Positions 45,011 through 53,674 of a stretch of 62,365 nt of DNA are shown piece by piece; the stretch's first letter is position 1, and each line of letters opens with the position of its first letter. The notes under the pieces were generated by a model. That model saw nothing but the letters and a program-made list of their open reading frames with translations, was not told the DNA's origin and made no database searches. The stretch comes from Bacteroidaceae bacterium (lineage in GTDB: Bacteria; Bacteroidota; Bacteroidia; Bacteroidales; Bacteroidaceae). The position numbers and the translations under genes were made by a program. The stretch lies in contig JAFWYQ010000019.1 in the NCBI GenBank assembly GCA_017517605.1, positions 1 through 62,365 of the forward strand, in the 5' to 3' direction.

Positions 45011-45345
45011 ATAACGGCATACACCAATCTATTATAAGGAAGTGTGTCAAAAAGATATCTTAAAAGTGTTTTTGGCCACTTCTTTACTATTTCATACTTG
45101 TTACAAAAAAATCTCTTCCTTTTTGTCAACGCCAAGTCTCCCCAATTACATTTTTCCTTAAAATAGACTATAAAAAGTTATCTTTTGCCGCATTTTATGC
45201 TATAATTATCACAAAATGCAATTTTTTCTTCGATTTTCTTGGAAAAATGTTGCACAGTTTGTTTTTTCACTATATCTTTGCAGCGTTTTTGAAAAAAGCA
45301 AAGAAAATAAGAACATAATAATAACAACTTAAAAAGAGTAAAAAG
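45011..45345. other. Gene-free gap before gdhA
   Basis: These 335 bases contain no credible gene. aagtg/cactt pieces at 45041-45087 could form a weak hairpin ending the nitroreductase transcript. The gdhA promoter is at 45250-45280. The rest is AT-rich and unremarkable. Confidence 0.6.
45250..45280 (+). promoter_or_regulatory. Promoter of gdhA
   Basis: TTG at 45250-45252 and TATCTTTG at 45273-45280 with 20 bp between them; leader about 60 nt, purine rich before the ATG. Confidence 0.65.
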
Positions 45346-46680
45346 ATGAATGCAGCAAAAGTTTTGGAAGACTTGAAGCGTCGTTTTCCCAATGAGCCTG
45401 AATATCATCAGGCAGTAGAAGAAGTACTTGGTACAATTGAAGAAGAATACAACAAGCATCCCGAATTTGATAAAGCCAATTTGATTGAACGCCTCTGTAT
45501 CCCCGACCGCGTGTTCCAATTCCGCGTGACATGGGCTGATGACAAGGGTGAAATCCACACCAATATGGGTTACCGTGTACAACACAACAACGCTATCGGT
45601 CCCTACAAAGGCGGTATCCGTTTCCATAGTTCTGTAAACTTGGGTATCTTGAAGTTCTTGGCCTTCGAGCAGACATTCAAGAACTCACTGACTACATTGC
45701 CTATGGGTGGTGGTAAGGGAGGTTCAGACTTCTCTCCGCGTGGCAAGAGCAACGCCGAGGTAATGCGTTTCTGCCAAGCCTTCATGTTGGAATTGTGGCG
45801 TCACGTAGGTCCTGATATGGATATCCCCGCCGGTGACATCGGTGTAGGTGGTCGCGAAGTTGGTTACATGTTCGGCATGTACAAGAAACTCACCCGCGAG
45901 TTCACAGGTACATTCACTGGTAAGGGTCGCGAGTTCGGTGGTTCACTTATCCGTCCTGAGGCAACAGGTTATGGTAACGTATATTTCTTGATGGAGATGT
46001 TGAAGACCAAAGGTATGGACCTCAAAGGTAAGACAGTGCTTATCTCTGGTTCAGGAAACGTGGCCCAATACACTGCCGAGAAGGTTCTCCAATTGGGTGG
46101 TAAGGTACTCACCATGTCTGACTCTGACGGTTACATCTACGATCCCGATGGTATCGACCGCGAGAAGTTGGATTACATCATGGAGTTGAAGAATCTCTAC
46201 CGTGGACGTATCCGCGAATATGCAGAGAAATACAATGTGAAATATGTTGCAGGTGCCAAACCTTGGGGCGAAAAGGCCGACATTGCTCTGCCCTCAGCTA
46301 CTCAGAATGAGTTGAACGGCGAACATGCACAGATGTTGGTGAACAACGGTGTCATTGCCGTAAGCGAAGGTGCCAACATGCCCTCTACTCCTGAAGCCAT
46401 CAAGATTTTCCAGGAAGCCAAGATTCTCTACGCACCGGGTAAGGCTGCCAATGCCGGTGGTGTGTCAGTATCAGGTTTGGAAATGAGCCAGAACTCAGAG
46501 CGCCTCTCATGGAGCAGCGAAGAGGTGGACAACAAACTCCACTACATCATGGAGAACATCCACGAGAACTGCGTGAAGTACGGTACCGAAGAAGACGGCT
46601 ATGTAAACTACGTGAAGGGTGCCAACATCGCCGGATTCATGAAGGTAGCCAAGGCCATGATGGCTCAAGGTATTGTGTAA
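45346..46680 (+). CDS. gdhA: NADP-specific glutamate dehydrogenase
   Basis: GdhA makes glutamate from 2-oxoglutarate and ammonia, the main ammonia-assimilation route in Bacteroides. The 444-residue length is that of the hexameric small-subunit class. PMGGGKGGSDF at about 122-132 holds the substrate Lys residues, GDIGVGGREVGYM follows, and GSGNVAQ at about 235-241 is the dinucleotide loop. A strong promoter and terminator make it a single-gene unit. Confidence 0.96.
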   Translation: MNAAKVLEDLKRRFPNEPEYHQAVEEVLGTIEEEYNKHPEFDKANLIERLCIPDRVFQFRVTWADDKGEIHTNMGYRVQHNNAIGPYKGGIRFHSSVNLGILKFLAFEQTFKNSLTTLPMGGGKGGSDFSPRGKSNAEVMRFCQAFMLELWRHVGPDMDIPAGDIGVGGREVGYMFGMYKKLTREFTGTFTGKGREFGGSLIRPEATGYGNVYFLMEMLKTKGMDLKGKTVLISGSGNVAQYTAEKVLQLGGKVLTMSDSDGYIYDPDGIDREKLDYIMELKNLYRGRIREYAEKYNVKYVAGAKPWGEKADIALPSATQNELNGEHAQMLVNNGVIAVSEGANMPSTPEAIKIFQEAKILYAPGKAANAGGVSVSGLEMSQNSERLSWSSEEVDNKLHYIMENIHENCVKYGTEEDGYVNYVKGANIAGFMKVAKAMMAQGIV

Positions 46681-46686
46681 TTGAGC

Positions 46687-46752
46687 AACAAGCGACGAGC
46701 TACAAGCGACGAGTGACAAGTTTTTGTCGCATGGAACTTGTAGCCGACAACT
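46687..46752. repeat. Dispersed palindrome, family A, copy 2
   Basis: It begins aacaagcgacgagctacaag, with loop tgtcgcatgg and right arm aacttgtagccgacaactg. It starts 6 bp after the gdhA stop. Confidence 0.7.
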
Positions 46753-46796
46753 GAATAAAGACTCCTTTTTTTTACACCATAGTGATTTAATTGTGA

Positions 46797-46837
46797 ACCT
46801 GCGCTTCTCTGTGAAAGAGAGGCGCAGGTGTTTTTTT
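46797..46837 (+). terminator. Intrinsic terminator of gdhA
   Basis: acctgcgcttctct pairs with agagaggcgcaggt with one mismatch around a short loop, then gttttttta. It is the strongest terminator in the window. Confidence 0.88.
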
Positions 46838-46848
46838 AGGACATAAAA

Positions 46849-46906
46849 AGCTACGAGTGACGAGCCTGTGCCGCATGGACAACTTGTAGCTCGTCACTCG
46901 TAGCTT
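46849..46906. repeat. Dispersed palindrome, family A, copy 3
   Basis: The left arm aagctacgagtgacgag and right arm ctcgtcactcgtagctt pair perfectly over 17 bases; the loop holds gtgccgcatggacaacttgtag. It lies between the gdhA terminator and the convergent DUF4923 gene. Confidence 0.8.
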
Positions 46907-46927
46907 GTTCACTAATTGTTTTTGCTA

Positions 46928-47644
46928 TTACTTCTGCAACTCCAAGCCAATCATAAGGCCATCGTATTGCGAAGCCAAGTCGGCTAATGTCTGCAGACTG
47001 GTGTTGCCCGACATGGCTGCCAACTTCTGTGCTATGGCCAACAGTTTGTCGGCTTCGTAGAGGAGGCTTATCTTGTTGCCTGTTTTCACGATGTTAGGGG
47101 TCATGGTGCCCAATCCTGCCAAGTAAGTCATGGTCAACTTCTTGTTTGCGGCATCCAATGCATATTGTCCGTTCATGGGCAAGGCTGAAATCTGTGCCGA
47201 ATAGGTATTGTCGTTGTTGAAGGTGAAGCTGCATGCGCCAGGCACTACTCCGAATTTCGAGAAGGTCTCGTTCAGTTTGGTTTCAATCTGTGCTGCAGCC
47301 ACTTCGCCACCGGCCTTCATCAGGAAGTTCTCGCTCTCGAACACGCAATCTACACTCTGGAAGTTCCATGTTCCTACCAAATCAGCTTCGGTCAAGGTAT
47401 TTGATGCACCCAGCACAGCTCCCAACACGTTGCCAATGAGCGAGGCCAAGCCACCTGACTCACCAGCAGTGGTGGTGGCAGATGTAGTAGAGGTGGTGGA
47501 TGTGGTAGTGGTGGATGCTGTTGTTGAGCCTTGAGCAGCATTTCCTCCAAGCATACCACCCATCAATGAACTGCCGGCTGCACCGCAACCCGACAATAAT
47601 GCTGTAGCAGCCAATGCTGCCATCGTAAGTTTCACTTTCTTCAT
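46928..47644 (-). CDS. DUF4923 family lipoprotein
   Basis: The 238-residue protein has a lipoprotein signal (Cys20 in LLSGC), then a low-complexity Ser/Thr linker (about residues 39-62). A DUF4923-type domain follows, opening with DLVGTWNFQSVDCVFESEN (about 91-109), the lipocalin-like 'GtW' strand. The function is unknown. It is probably anchored in the outer membrane with the domain held away by the linker. It is a single gene facing gdhA. Confidence 0.8.
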   Translation of the reverse strand: MKKVKLTMAALAATALLSGCGAAGSSLMGGMLGGNAAQGSTTASTTTTSTTSTTSATTTAGESGGLASLIGNVLGAVLGASNTLTEADLVGTWNFQSVDCVFESENFLMKAGGEVAAAQIETKLNETFSKFGVVPGACSFTFNNDNTYSAQISALPMNGQYALDAANKKLTMTYLAGLGTMTPNIVKTGNKISLLYEADKLLAIAQKLAAMSGNTSLQTLADLASQYDGLMIGLELQK

Positions 47645-47792
47645 ATATACTCTATCTTCTAATGTTTATTTAATTTGGGTGCAAATGTACAAAACAATCT
47701 TGTAATATGTATCATTTTGGGTGTGATTTCTCCATCATGGCGAGGAAGAAATATTTGTCGTGATGGTAACAATTCAGCGAAACAAATTATTT

Positions 47793-47878
47793 AGAACACA
47801 GAGGCACAGAGACACAGAGTTTTCCCCTTTTTCGGTGACAAATATATCTTCTCTGTGTCTTTGTGCCTCTGTGTTCTT
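47793..47878. repeat. Long palindrome, family C (agaacacagaggcacagag)
   Basis: agaacacagaggcacagagacacagag pairs with ctctgtgtctttgtgcctctgtgttct (shown in parts: cacagaggcacagagacac against gtgtctttgtgcctctgtg), with one or two mismatches over about 27 bases. There is only one copy in this window. Confidence 0.75.
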
Positions 47879-47995
47879 CCAAATAAATAAAGGATTGCAT
47901 TATCGCAGAATAGTTACTCGTGATGAGTTTTGCCTAAAAATTATCTATATTTATTAAAAAAGGTATAAAGGTGCGTGGTTGCGAGTGTTTATGTC

Positions 47996-48003
47996 TAACT
48001 TTG
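47996..48003 (+). promoter_or_regulatory. -7 element for the Ca2+-ATPase gene
   Basis: TAACTTTG is a perfect TAnnTTTG about 65 bp before ATG 48069. It rules out the longer N-terminus that the open frame allows. Confidence 0.55.
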
Positions 48004-48068
48004 CACGACGAAAACATTGGGCATGTGCCGGATGTTATAACTATTCAAGAATATCTAACAAGAGACAA

Positions 48069-50774
48069 ATGTCAACCTCACAATCCAAGTTCCAGGGCCT
48101 CAATGACGAAGAGGTCATCCGCAGTCGCGAACAGCATGGCGAGAACATGCTGACTCCTCCTGAAAAGGAATCAATATGGAAACTTTATTTAGAGAAATTC
48201 AAGGACCCTGTCATCAAGGTGTTGCTCTTTGCCGCCGTGTTGTCATTGGGTATCTCGGTGATTGAAAATGAGTATGCCGAGACGATAGGAATCATCTTTG
48301 CCATCCTTCTTGCTACGGGCATTGGCTTCTACTTCGAGTATGATGCCGGCAAGAAGTTTGACCTGCTGAATGCCGTTGGTGAAGAGACGCAGGTGAAGGT
48401 CATCCGCGGCGGGAAGGTACACTCGATACCGCGTCGCGAGGTGGTGGTAGATGACATTGTGATTATAGAGAATGGTGAGGAGATTCCGGCCGATGGAGTG
48501 CTGCTTGAGGCCACCTCGCTACAAATCAACGAGTCGAGTCTGACCGGTGAGCTGATGGTGGAGAAGACGACCAATCCCGACGACTTTGATACGGATGCCA
48601 CCTACGCCAGTAATCTGGTGATGCGCGGCAATACGGTGACCGACGGTCATGGGGTGATGCGAGTCGTCCGTGTAGGTGATGCTACGGAGATTGGCAAGGT
48701 GGCCCGCCAGTCCACTGAAGCCAGCGAGGAGGAGACGCCCCTGAACAAGCAATTGACGCGCCTGGCCAGTCTTATCGGCAAGGTGGGATTCACCATCGCG
48801 GGTGTCACCTTTGTGGTGTTCGTGGCGCGCGACCTCTACTCATGGTTCACCCTCCACGGCAGTATACAGGACTGGCACCAAGGCATGGAGGTGGTGCAGA
48901 TAGTGCTGAAATACTTCATGATGGCCGTCACCCTTATTGTGGTGTCAGTGCCCGAAGGCTTGCCCATGAGTGTCACCCTAAGTTTGGCCCTGAACATGCG
49001 CCGTATGCTGGCAACCAACAACCTGGTGCGCAAGATGCACGCTTGTGAAACGATGGGTGCCGTCACCGTCATCTGCACCGACAAGACGGGTACACTCACA
49101 CAAAACAAGATGCAGGTGTATGAGACACAATTTCCCGCATTGGCCACACACGAGGAGCTGATAACCAACTCAATGGCCGTGAACAGCACCGCCTTCATCG
49201 AGCGCAAGGGGGAAGAGGAACTTATCCCCATCGGCAACCCCACGGAGGGCGCCCTGCTCTTGTGGTTGCACAAGCAAGGACACGACTATGAGTTGTTGCG
49301 CGAAGAGTCAAAAGTCATCAGCCAGCTCCCCTTCTCCACCGAACGGAAATATATGGCCACACTGGCCGAGAAAGAGGGAAAACGCACATTATATATAAAA
49401 GGTGCACCCGAAATTATTCTCAGACACTCAAAAACTTTTTTGTCCACGGAGGAAAAAATTTGTCCCATCGAATCATACCGCGCCACTGCAGAAGAGCAAC
49501 TGATGAAGTACCAGAACATGGCCATGCGTACCTTGGGATTTGCCATAGCTGAGGTGGATGAAAAGGCTGGCTCTGATTGCGAAGAACTGGTGGCAAACTC
49601 GGCTATCACCTTCTTGGGCATAGCAGCCATCTCTGACCCCATCCGTCCCGATGTGCCCGCAGCTGTAGGCAAATGCCAGAGTGCCGGCATCGACATCAAG
49701 ATTGTGACGGGTGACACACCGGGCACCGCCACAGAGATTGCCCGTCAGATAGGCCTTTGGAAGCCTGAAGACACCGACCGTAACCGCATTACTGGAGTAG
49801 AGTTTGCGGCCCTTAGCGATGAAGAGGCGCTCGATCGCGTGATGGACCTCAAGATTATGTCGCGTGCACGTCCTACCGACAAACAACGCCTGGTGCAATT
49901 GCTACAACAACGTGGAGCCGTAGTGGCCGTTACGGGCGATGGCACGAACGATGCGCCTGCATTGAACCATGCCCAAGTGGGCCTTTCAATGGGTACCGGC
50001 ACGTCCGTTGCCAAGGAGGCCAGCGACATCACATTGCTCGACGACTCGTTCAACAGCATCGGCACGGCCGTCATGTGGGGACGTTCGCTTTACAAGAATA
50101 TCCAGCGTTTCATCGCCTTCCAGCTTACCATCAACGTGGTGGCACTGGCCATCGTATTGTTGGGTGCCGTGATGGGTACGGCCATTCCGCTGACCGTCAC
50201 CCAAATGCTTTGGATCAACCTCATTATGGACACGTTTGCCGCTATGGCCTTGGCCTCCATCCCACCCAGTGAGAGTGTGATGAAGCAGAAGCCACGCAAG
50301 AGCACCGACTTCATCATCACCCCTGCCATGTATCGCAACATCGGCGGTATGGGATTGTTGTTCGTGGGTGTGCTTGTAGGTCTCTATCTCTACATGAACG
50401 CCAATGCCTTGCTCGACTTGAAGGGACTCACCGTCGTCTTCACCATCTTTGTGATGATGCAATTCTGGAATCTCTTCAACGCCCGCGTACTGGGTACCGA
50501 TGATTCGGCATTCAAGGGCTTCAGCAAGTCGTACACCCTGTGGATTGTGGCCACCATCATTTTGGGCGGACAATTTATCATCGTCCAATGGGGAGGCAAC
50601 GTCTTCCGCACCACTCCGCTCGATTGGCAGACGTGGATGGGCATCATCGCCTCTACTTCCGTCATCTTGTGGGTAGGAGAAATTGTCCGATTGATAAAAC
50701 GCATAACATCCACATGGATGCCGACACCATACGCGAAATCATCCGCAACGACCTCTACGAAGCCTATCCCGTGA
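48069..50774 (+). CDS. Calcium-translocating P-type ATPase (PMCA/IIB-like)
   Basis: The 901-residue inner-membrane pump should export Ca2+ using ATP. It has the phosphorylation site DKTGT with Asp338, the actuator motif LTGE, the hinge GDGTNDAPAL, and about ten membrane segments with the ion-site wording VPEGLPM in helix 4 and LWINLIMDT in helix 6. Similar Bacteroides pumps end soon after the last helix. Here GEIVRLIKR is followed by an atypical tail (ITSTWMPTPYAKSSATTST...) that is really out-of-frame reading of the next gene's sequence, see 50714. The pump's core is complete. Confidence 0.88.
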   Translation: MSTSQSKFQGLNDEEVIRSREQHGENMLTPPEKESIWKLYLEKFKDPVIKVLLFAAVLSLGISVIENEYAETIGIIFAILLATGIGFYFEYDAGKKFDLLNAVGEETQVKVIRGGKVHSIPRREVVVDDIVIIENGEEIPADGVLLEATSLQINESSLTGELMVEKTTNPDDFDTDATYASNLVMRGNTVTDGHGVMRVVRVGDATEIGKVARQSTEASEEETPLNKQLTRLASLIGKVGFTIAGVTFVVFVARDLYSWFTLHGSIQDWHQGMEVVQIVLKYFMMAVTLIVVSVPEGLPMSVTLSLALNMRRMLATNNLVRKMHACETMGAVTVICTDKTGTLTQNKMQVYETQFPALATHEELITNSMAVNSTAFIERKGEEELIPIGNPTEGALLLWLHKQGHDYELLREESKVISQLPFSTERKYMATLAEKEGKRTLYIKGAPEIILRHSKTFLSTEEKICPIESYRATAEEQLMKYQNMAMRTLGFAIAEVDEKAGSDCEELVANSAITFLGIAAISDPIRPDVPAAVGKCQSAGIDIKIVTGDTPGTATEIARQIGLWKPEDTDRNRITGVEFAALSDEEALDRVMDLKIMSRARPTDKQRLVQLLQQRGAVVAVTGDGTNDAPALNHAQVGLSMGTGTSVAKEASDITLLDDSFNSIGTAVMWGRSLYKNIQRFIAFQLTINVVALAIVLLGAVMGTAIPLTVTQMLWINLIMDTFAAMALASIPPSESVMKQKPRKSTDFIITPAMYRNIGGMGLLFVGVLVGLYLYMNANALLDLKGLTVVFTIFVMMQFWNLFNARVLGTDDSAFKGFSKSYTLWIVATIILGGQFIIVQWGGNVFRTTPLDWQTWMGIIASTSVILWVGEIVRLIKRITSTWMPTPYAKSSATTSTKPIP

Positions 50775-51325
50775 TTGACGGCACTTTGGAGAATGTGTGC
50801 GGCATCGTCACCTTGAAGTCATTGATTGTGGCTCTTGACAATCCGCAATTCACCTTCGCGGATGTCATCAACACCCCGCTCTATTTGCCTGAGAATATGA
50901 CCGTGTACAAGGCATTGGAGCTACTGAAAGAACATAAAATCGGACGTGCTTTGGTGTGCGACGAATATGGAAGTACCCAAGGTATAGTGACAACAAAAGA
51001 CATTCTGGAAGGATTGGTGGGCGAAGTGGGCGACACGGCAGAAGACGAAGCCCCTTACATTGTCGAAAGAAAGGATGACCAAGGATGGCTGATAGACGGA
51101 CAATGCCCCCTTTACGAGTTTCTCACCTATTTTGATTGTGAAGAGCTGAGTGCAGATGCTCCCAATTGCAACACGTTGGCCGGCCTTCTGCTTGATTTGC
51201 TCGGTCACATCCCCGAGGTTGGCGAACGCATCAGATGGCACCATTTCCGTCTTGAGGTCATGGATATGGATGGTGCCCGCATCGACAAAGTGCTGGCAAC
51301 ACTGATACCTGAAACTGATGATTAG
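50714..51325 (+). pseudogene. Truncated CorC/HlyC-type (hemolysin family) gene, CBS pair and C-terminal domain only
   Basis: The frame from ATG 50714 encodes 203 residues. It has the end of a first CBS unit (YPVIDGTLENVCGIVTLKSL), a second CBS unit (ALVCDEYGSTQGIVTTKDILEGLVGE) and a CorC/HlyC transporter-associated domain. Intact members have an N-terminal DUF21 four-helix membrane domain and more of the first CBS unit, about 200 further residues, which are missing. Instead the sequence runs directly out of the Ca2+-ATPase gene, and the two frames overlap by 61 bases. This looks like a deletion that joined two genes. The remnant may still be translated. Confidence 0.7.
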
Positions 51326-51339
51326 TTGAGACGGTACTC

Positions 51340-51513
51340 TTACCAAAACTTATTATTCTCCTCGCTATACTCAAAGCCAACGGTGGCAAGTGTAGCGAGG
51401 AGATTTTCTTTATCAATGTCCATGTCTTCACAAAGGGCATCGAGCGAGGGATATTGGTCTCGCAACTTCATGTTGATGAAGCTGAAAAGCATCATAGGAT
51501 CTTGAGGAATCAT
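51340..51513 (-). CDS. DUF4250 family small protein, 57 residues
   Basis: ATG 51513 to TAA 51340 encodes a 57-residue protein, MIPQDPMMLFSFINMKLRDQ and so on, ending EENNKFW. The opening 'P.dP.mLlSfiNmkLRD.y' is the mark of DUF4250, a family of small soluble bacterial proteins of unknown function. The gene contains a perfect 10-bp inverted repeat (51358-51367 with 51393-51402) within its coding part. It converges on the CorC/HlyC remnant 14 bp away. Confidence 0.8.
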   Translation of the reverse strand: MIPQDPMMLFSFINMKLRDQYPSLDALCEDMDIDKENLLATLATVGFEYSEENNKFW

Positions 51514-51516
51514 ACG

Positions 51517-51600
51517 ACAATGTGCTAATTTGCTAATATGCTAAAATGACAATGTACTATTTTGTAAAAGTGACAATGCACTAATGTGACAATCTTCCGA
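51517..51600. repeat. Dispersed repeat, family D, copy 2
   Basis: Short units of the kind gacaatgtgctaatttgcta and gtgacaatgcactaatgtga follow each other. They resemble the left half of the palindrome upstream of recQ (24203-24297), but here no clear right arm is present. Confidence 0.5.
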
Positions 51601-51611
51601 TGTGTACGCAA

Positions 51612-52025
51612 TTAAAGAGTAATCAGACGCGAGCCGTCCTCCTGCTCCTCGATGGTGACTCGGACGGCCTCTTCGGGCAACACGTCTTCAATCAGCTCTG
51701 GCCATTCAATAAAGCAGAGGGCACCACTATAGAAATAGTCCTCATATCCCATGTCGTACACCTCTTCAAGGCGCTTGATGCGATAGAAGTCGAAATGGTA
51801 GATAAGTTCGCCCGACTCGTCGGCACGGTATTCGTTGACAATGGCAAAGGTGGGCGAATTGATGACGTCGGTCACGCCCAACTCTTCGCACACGGCCTTC
51901 ACGAATGTGGTTTTTCCTGCTCCCATCTTGCCATAGAATGCAAAGACGGTGTTGTCCTCCATAGCAGCCACAAACTGGCGGGCTGCTTCACGGATATTCT
52001 CTAATGATGTAATCTTTATTTCCAT
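51612..52025 (-). CDS. tsaE: tRNA threonylcarbamoyladenosine biosynthesis ATPase TsaE
   Basis: TsaE is the ATPase that resets the TsaBD complex during t6A37 synthesis in tRNAs reading ANN codons. The 137-residue protein has Walker [10 protein letters not shown] at about 32-40, [10 protein letters not shown] at about 58-67 and HFDFYR at about 77-82, all typical. It lies 60 bp after porX on the same strand and may be co-transcribed. Confidence 0.93.
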   Translation of the reverse strand: MEIKITSLENIREAARQFVAAMEDNTVFAFYGKMGAGKTTFVKAVCEELGVTDVINSPTFAIVNEYRADESGELIYHFDFYRIKRLEEVYDMGYEDYFYSGALCFIEWPELIEDVLPEEAVRVTIEEQEDGSRLITL

Positions 52026-52085
52026 AATTATAAGGTTGAGGGTTGAGGGGTTAAGGATTAGGGACCAACTCCCTAGCCCTTCACT

Positions 52086-53636
52086 TCATCTTTTCTTCGG
52101 TTGCAGAGTTATCAGGGGGATGAGCATCTCTTCCATGGAAATGCCTCCATGCTGGAAGGTATCCTTGTAGTACGACACATAGTGGTTGTAGTTGTTCGGA
52201 TAGGCAAAGAAGTCGCTCCCTGTAGCAAATATATAGGTGGTGCTGATGTTGGGTGAAGGCAATTGCACTTTCGCCGGTTCTTTGACTTCAAACACCTCCT
52301 TGGCATTGTAGCTCAAGTTCTTTCCTAGCTTATAACGCAAGTTGGTGTTCACGTTTCGGTCGCCCAACACTTTTACGGGTTTGTCCACCCGGATGCTTCC
52401 GTGGTCGGTGGTGATGATGACGGTGTAGTCGCTATCGGCCAACAATTTCAGCAATTCGCGCACGGGCGAGTGGCGGAACCACGAGAGGGTGATGCTACGG
52501 TAAGCCGCTTCGTCCTTGGCCAGCTCGCGCACCGTCTTGCTCTCAGTGCGGGCATGGCTGAGCATGTCTATGAAGTTCAGCACCACCACGTTCAGGTCGT
52601 AGTGTTGGAATTGCTTGAACTGGCTGACAAGTTTCTCGGCTCCTTGTGAATCGTTGATTTTGTGATACGAGAATGTGTTCTTTCGTCTGTACCTGTCCAA
52701 TTGGGTTTGCACAAGCGGAGCTTCATTGAGATTCTTTCCCTCCTCTTCATCCTCATCCACCCACAGGTCGGGAAACATCTGTGCAATCTTGTTAGGCATC
52801 AATCCGCTGAAGATGGCGTTGCGTGCATATTGCGTAGCCGTGGGCAGGATGCTCATGTAGAGTTCTTCCTCCACGGAAAATGCCTGTCCCAACTCCACGT
52901 TCAACTGGCGCCATTGGTCATAGCGGAAGTTGTCCAACACCAGCAACACCACTTTTTCCCCTTTATCCAACAGGGGGAACACCTTGCGTTTGAAGATGTC
53001 GGGGCTCATCAGGGGACGGTTGTCAGAGGAGTTTGTCCAATCCTGATAGTTCTTCTTGACAAACTTGGCAAATCCTCCGTTAGCCTCATTCTTTTGCATT
53101 TTCAGCATCTCCGTCATGTTGCTGTCGGCTTCAGACAATTGGAGTTCCCACGACACCAGTTGGCGATAGACCTCTGTCCAGTCTTCAAATGAGCGTGCAT
53201 CGTTTATCTGCATCCCCAACCGTCCGAAGTTCTGCTGATAATTGGAGTCGGTCTTTTCCGACAAGATGTCGCGCTGATGTATGTTCTTCTTCAGCGTCAT
53301 CAATATCTGGTTTGGATTGACCGGTTTGATGAGGAAATCTGCAATTTTCCCACCAATGGCCTGATCCATGATGTTCTCCTCTTCACTTTTGGTCACCATC
53401 ACCACGGGCACCGATGGTGTCAGGTCCTTTATGCGCGACAAGGTTTCCAAGCCACTGAGGCCAGGCATGTTCTCGTCCAACATAATCAGGTCAAACGTGT
53501 GCTTACGGCACAAGTCCAATGCGTCCTGTCCGTTGGTGACCGTCATCACCTCGTACCCCTTGTTTTCCAAGAAAAGTATATGCGGACGGAGCAAATCCAT
53601 CTCATCATCGGCCCAAAGTAACAATCCGTTCTTCAT
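52086..53636 (-). CDS. porX: PorX-type response regulator fused to a PglZ/alkaline phosphatase-like domain
   Basis: The 516-residue protein has a receiver (1-115: acidic Asp10/Asp11, phospho-acceptor Asp54 in MLDENMPG, Thr82, Lys104), a helical middle and a PglZ-like alkaline-phosphatase-superfamily domain (LVLDNFRYDQW, then TTDHGS). This is the architecture of PorX. In Porphyromonas and Flavobacterium it works with PorY and controls the type IX secretion system, and its C-terminal domain cleaves cyclic or linear oligonucleotides. Most Bacteroides lack type IX secretion but keep PorX. It sits next to a PorW-like gene. Confidence 0.9.
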   Translation of the reverse strand: MKNGLLLWADDEMDLLRPHILFLENKGYEVMTVTNGQDALDLCRKHTFDLIMLDENMPGLSGLETLSRIKDLTPSVPVVMVTKSEEENIMDQAIGGKIADFLIKPVNPNQILMTLKKNIHQRDILSEKTDSNYQQNFGRLGMQINDARSFEDWTEVYRQLVSWELQLSEADSNMTEMLKMQKNEANGGFAKFVKKNYQDWTNSSDNRPLMSPDIFKRKVFPLLDKGEKVVLLVLDNFRYDQWRQLNVELGQAFSVEEELYMSILPTATQYARNAIFSGLMPNKIAQMFPDLWVDEDEEEGKNLNEAPLVQTQLDRYRRKNTFSYHKINDSQGAEKLVSQFKQFQHYDLNVVVLNFIDMLSHARTESKTVRELAKDEAAYRSITLSWFRHSPVRELLKLLADSDYTVIITTDHGSIRVDKPVKVLGDRNVNTNLRYKLGKNLSYNAKEVFEVKEPAKVQLPSPNISTTYIFATGSDFFAYPNNYNHYVSYYKDTFQHGGISMEEMLIPLITLQPKKR

Positions 53637-53674
53637 CAGTTTCTTTTTTATGGTGGGTTCTTAAAAATGTCGCT

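Larger units (their letters stand above)
47645..48068. other. Gap before the Ca2+-ATPase gene
   Basis: The gap contains minus-strand TACATTTG (47682-47689), a likely -7 element for the DUF4923 gene, a long palindrome (47793-47878) and the ATPase promoter (47996-48003). An in-frame extension of the ATPase reaches back to 47979 but crosses that promoter, so it is not coding. Confidence 0.65.

Noticed and set aside
45030-45100. Insertion-sequence end suggested by aagtgtgtcaaaaag
   Set aside because: No matching inverted end, transposase or target duplication was found nearby.
47979-48068. 30-residue N-terminal extension of the Ca2+-ATPase
   Set aside because: It starts with TTG, contains the promoter element TAACTTTG and has atypical Cys/Arg-rich sequence.
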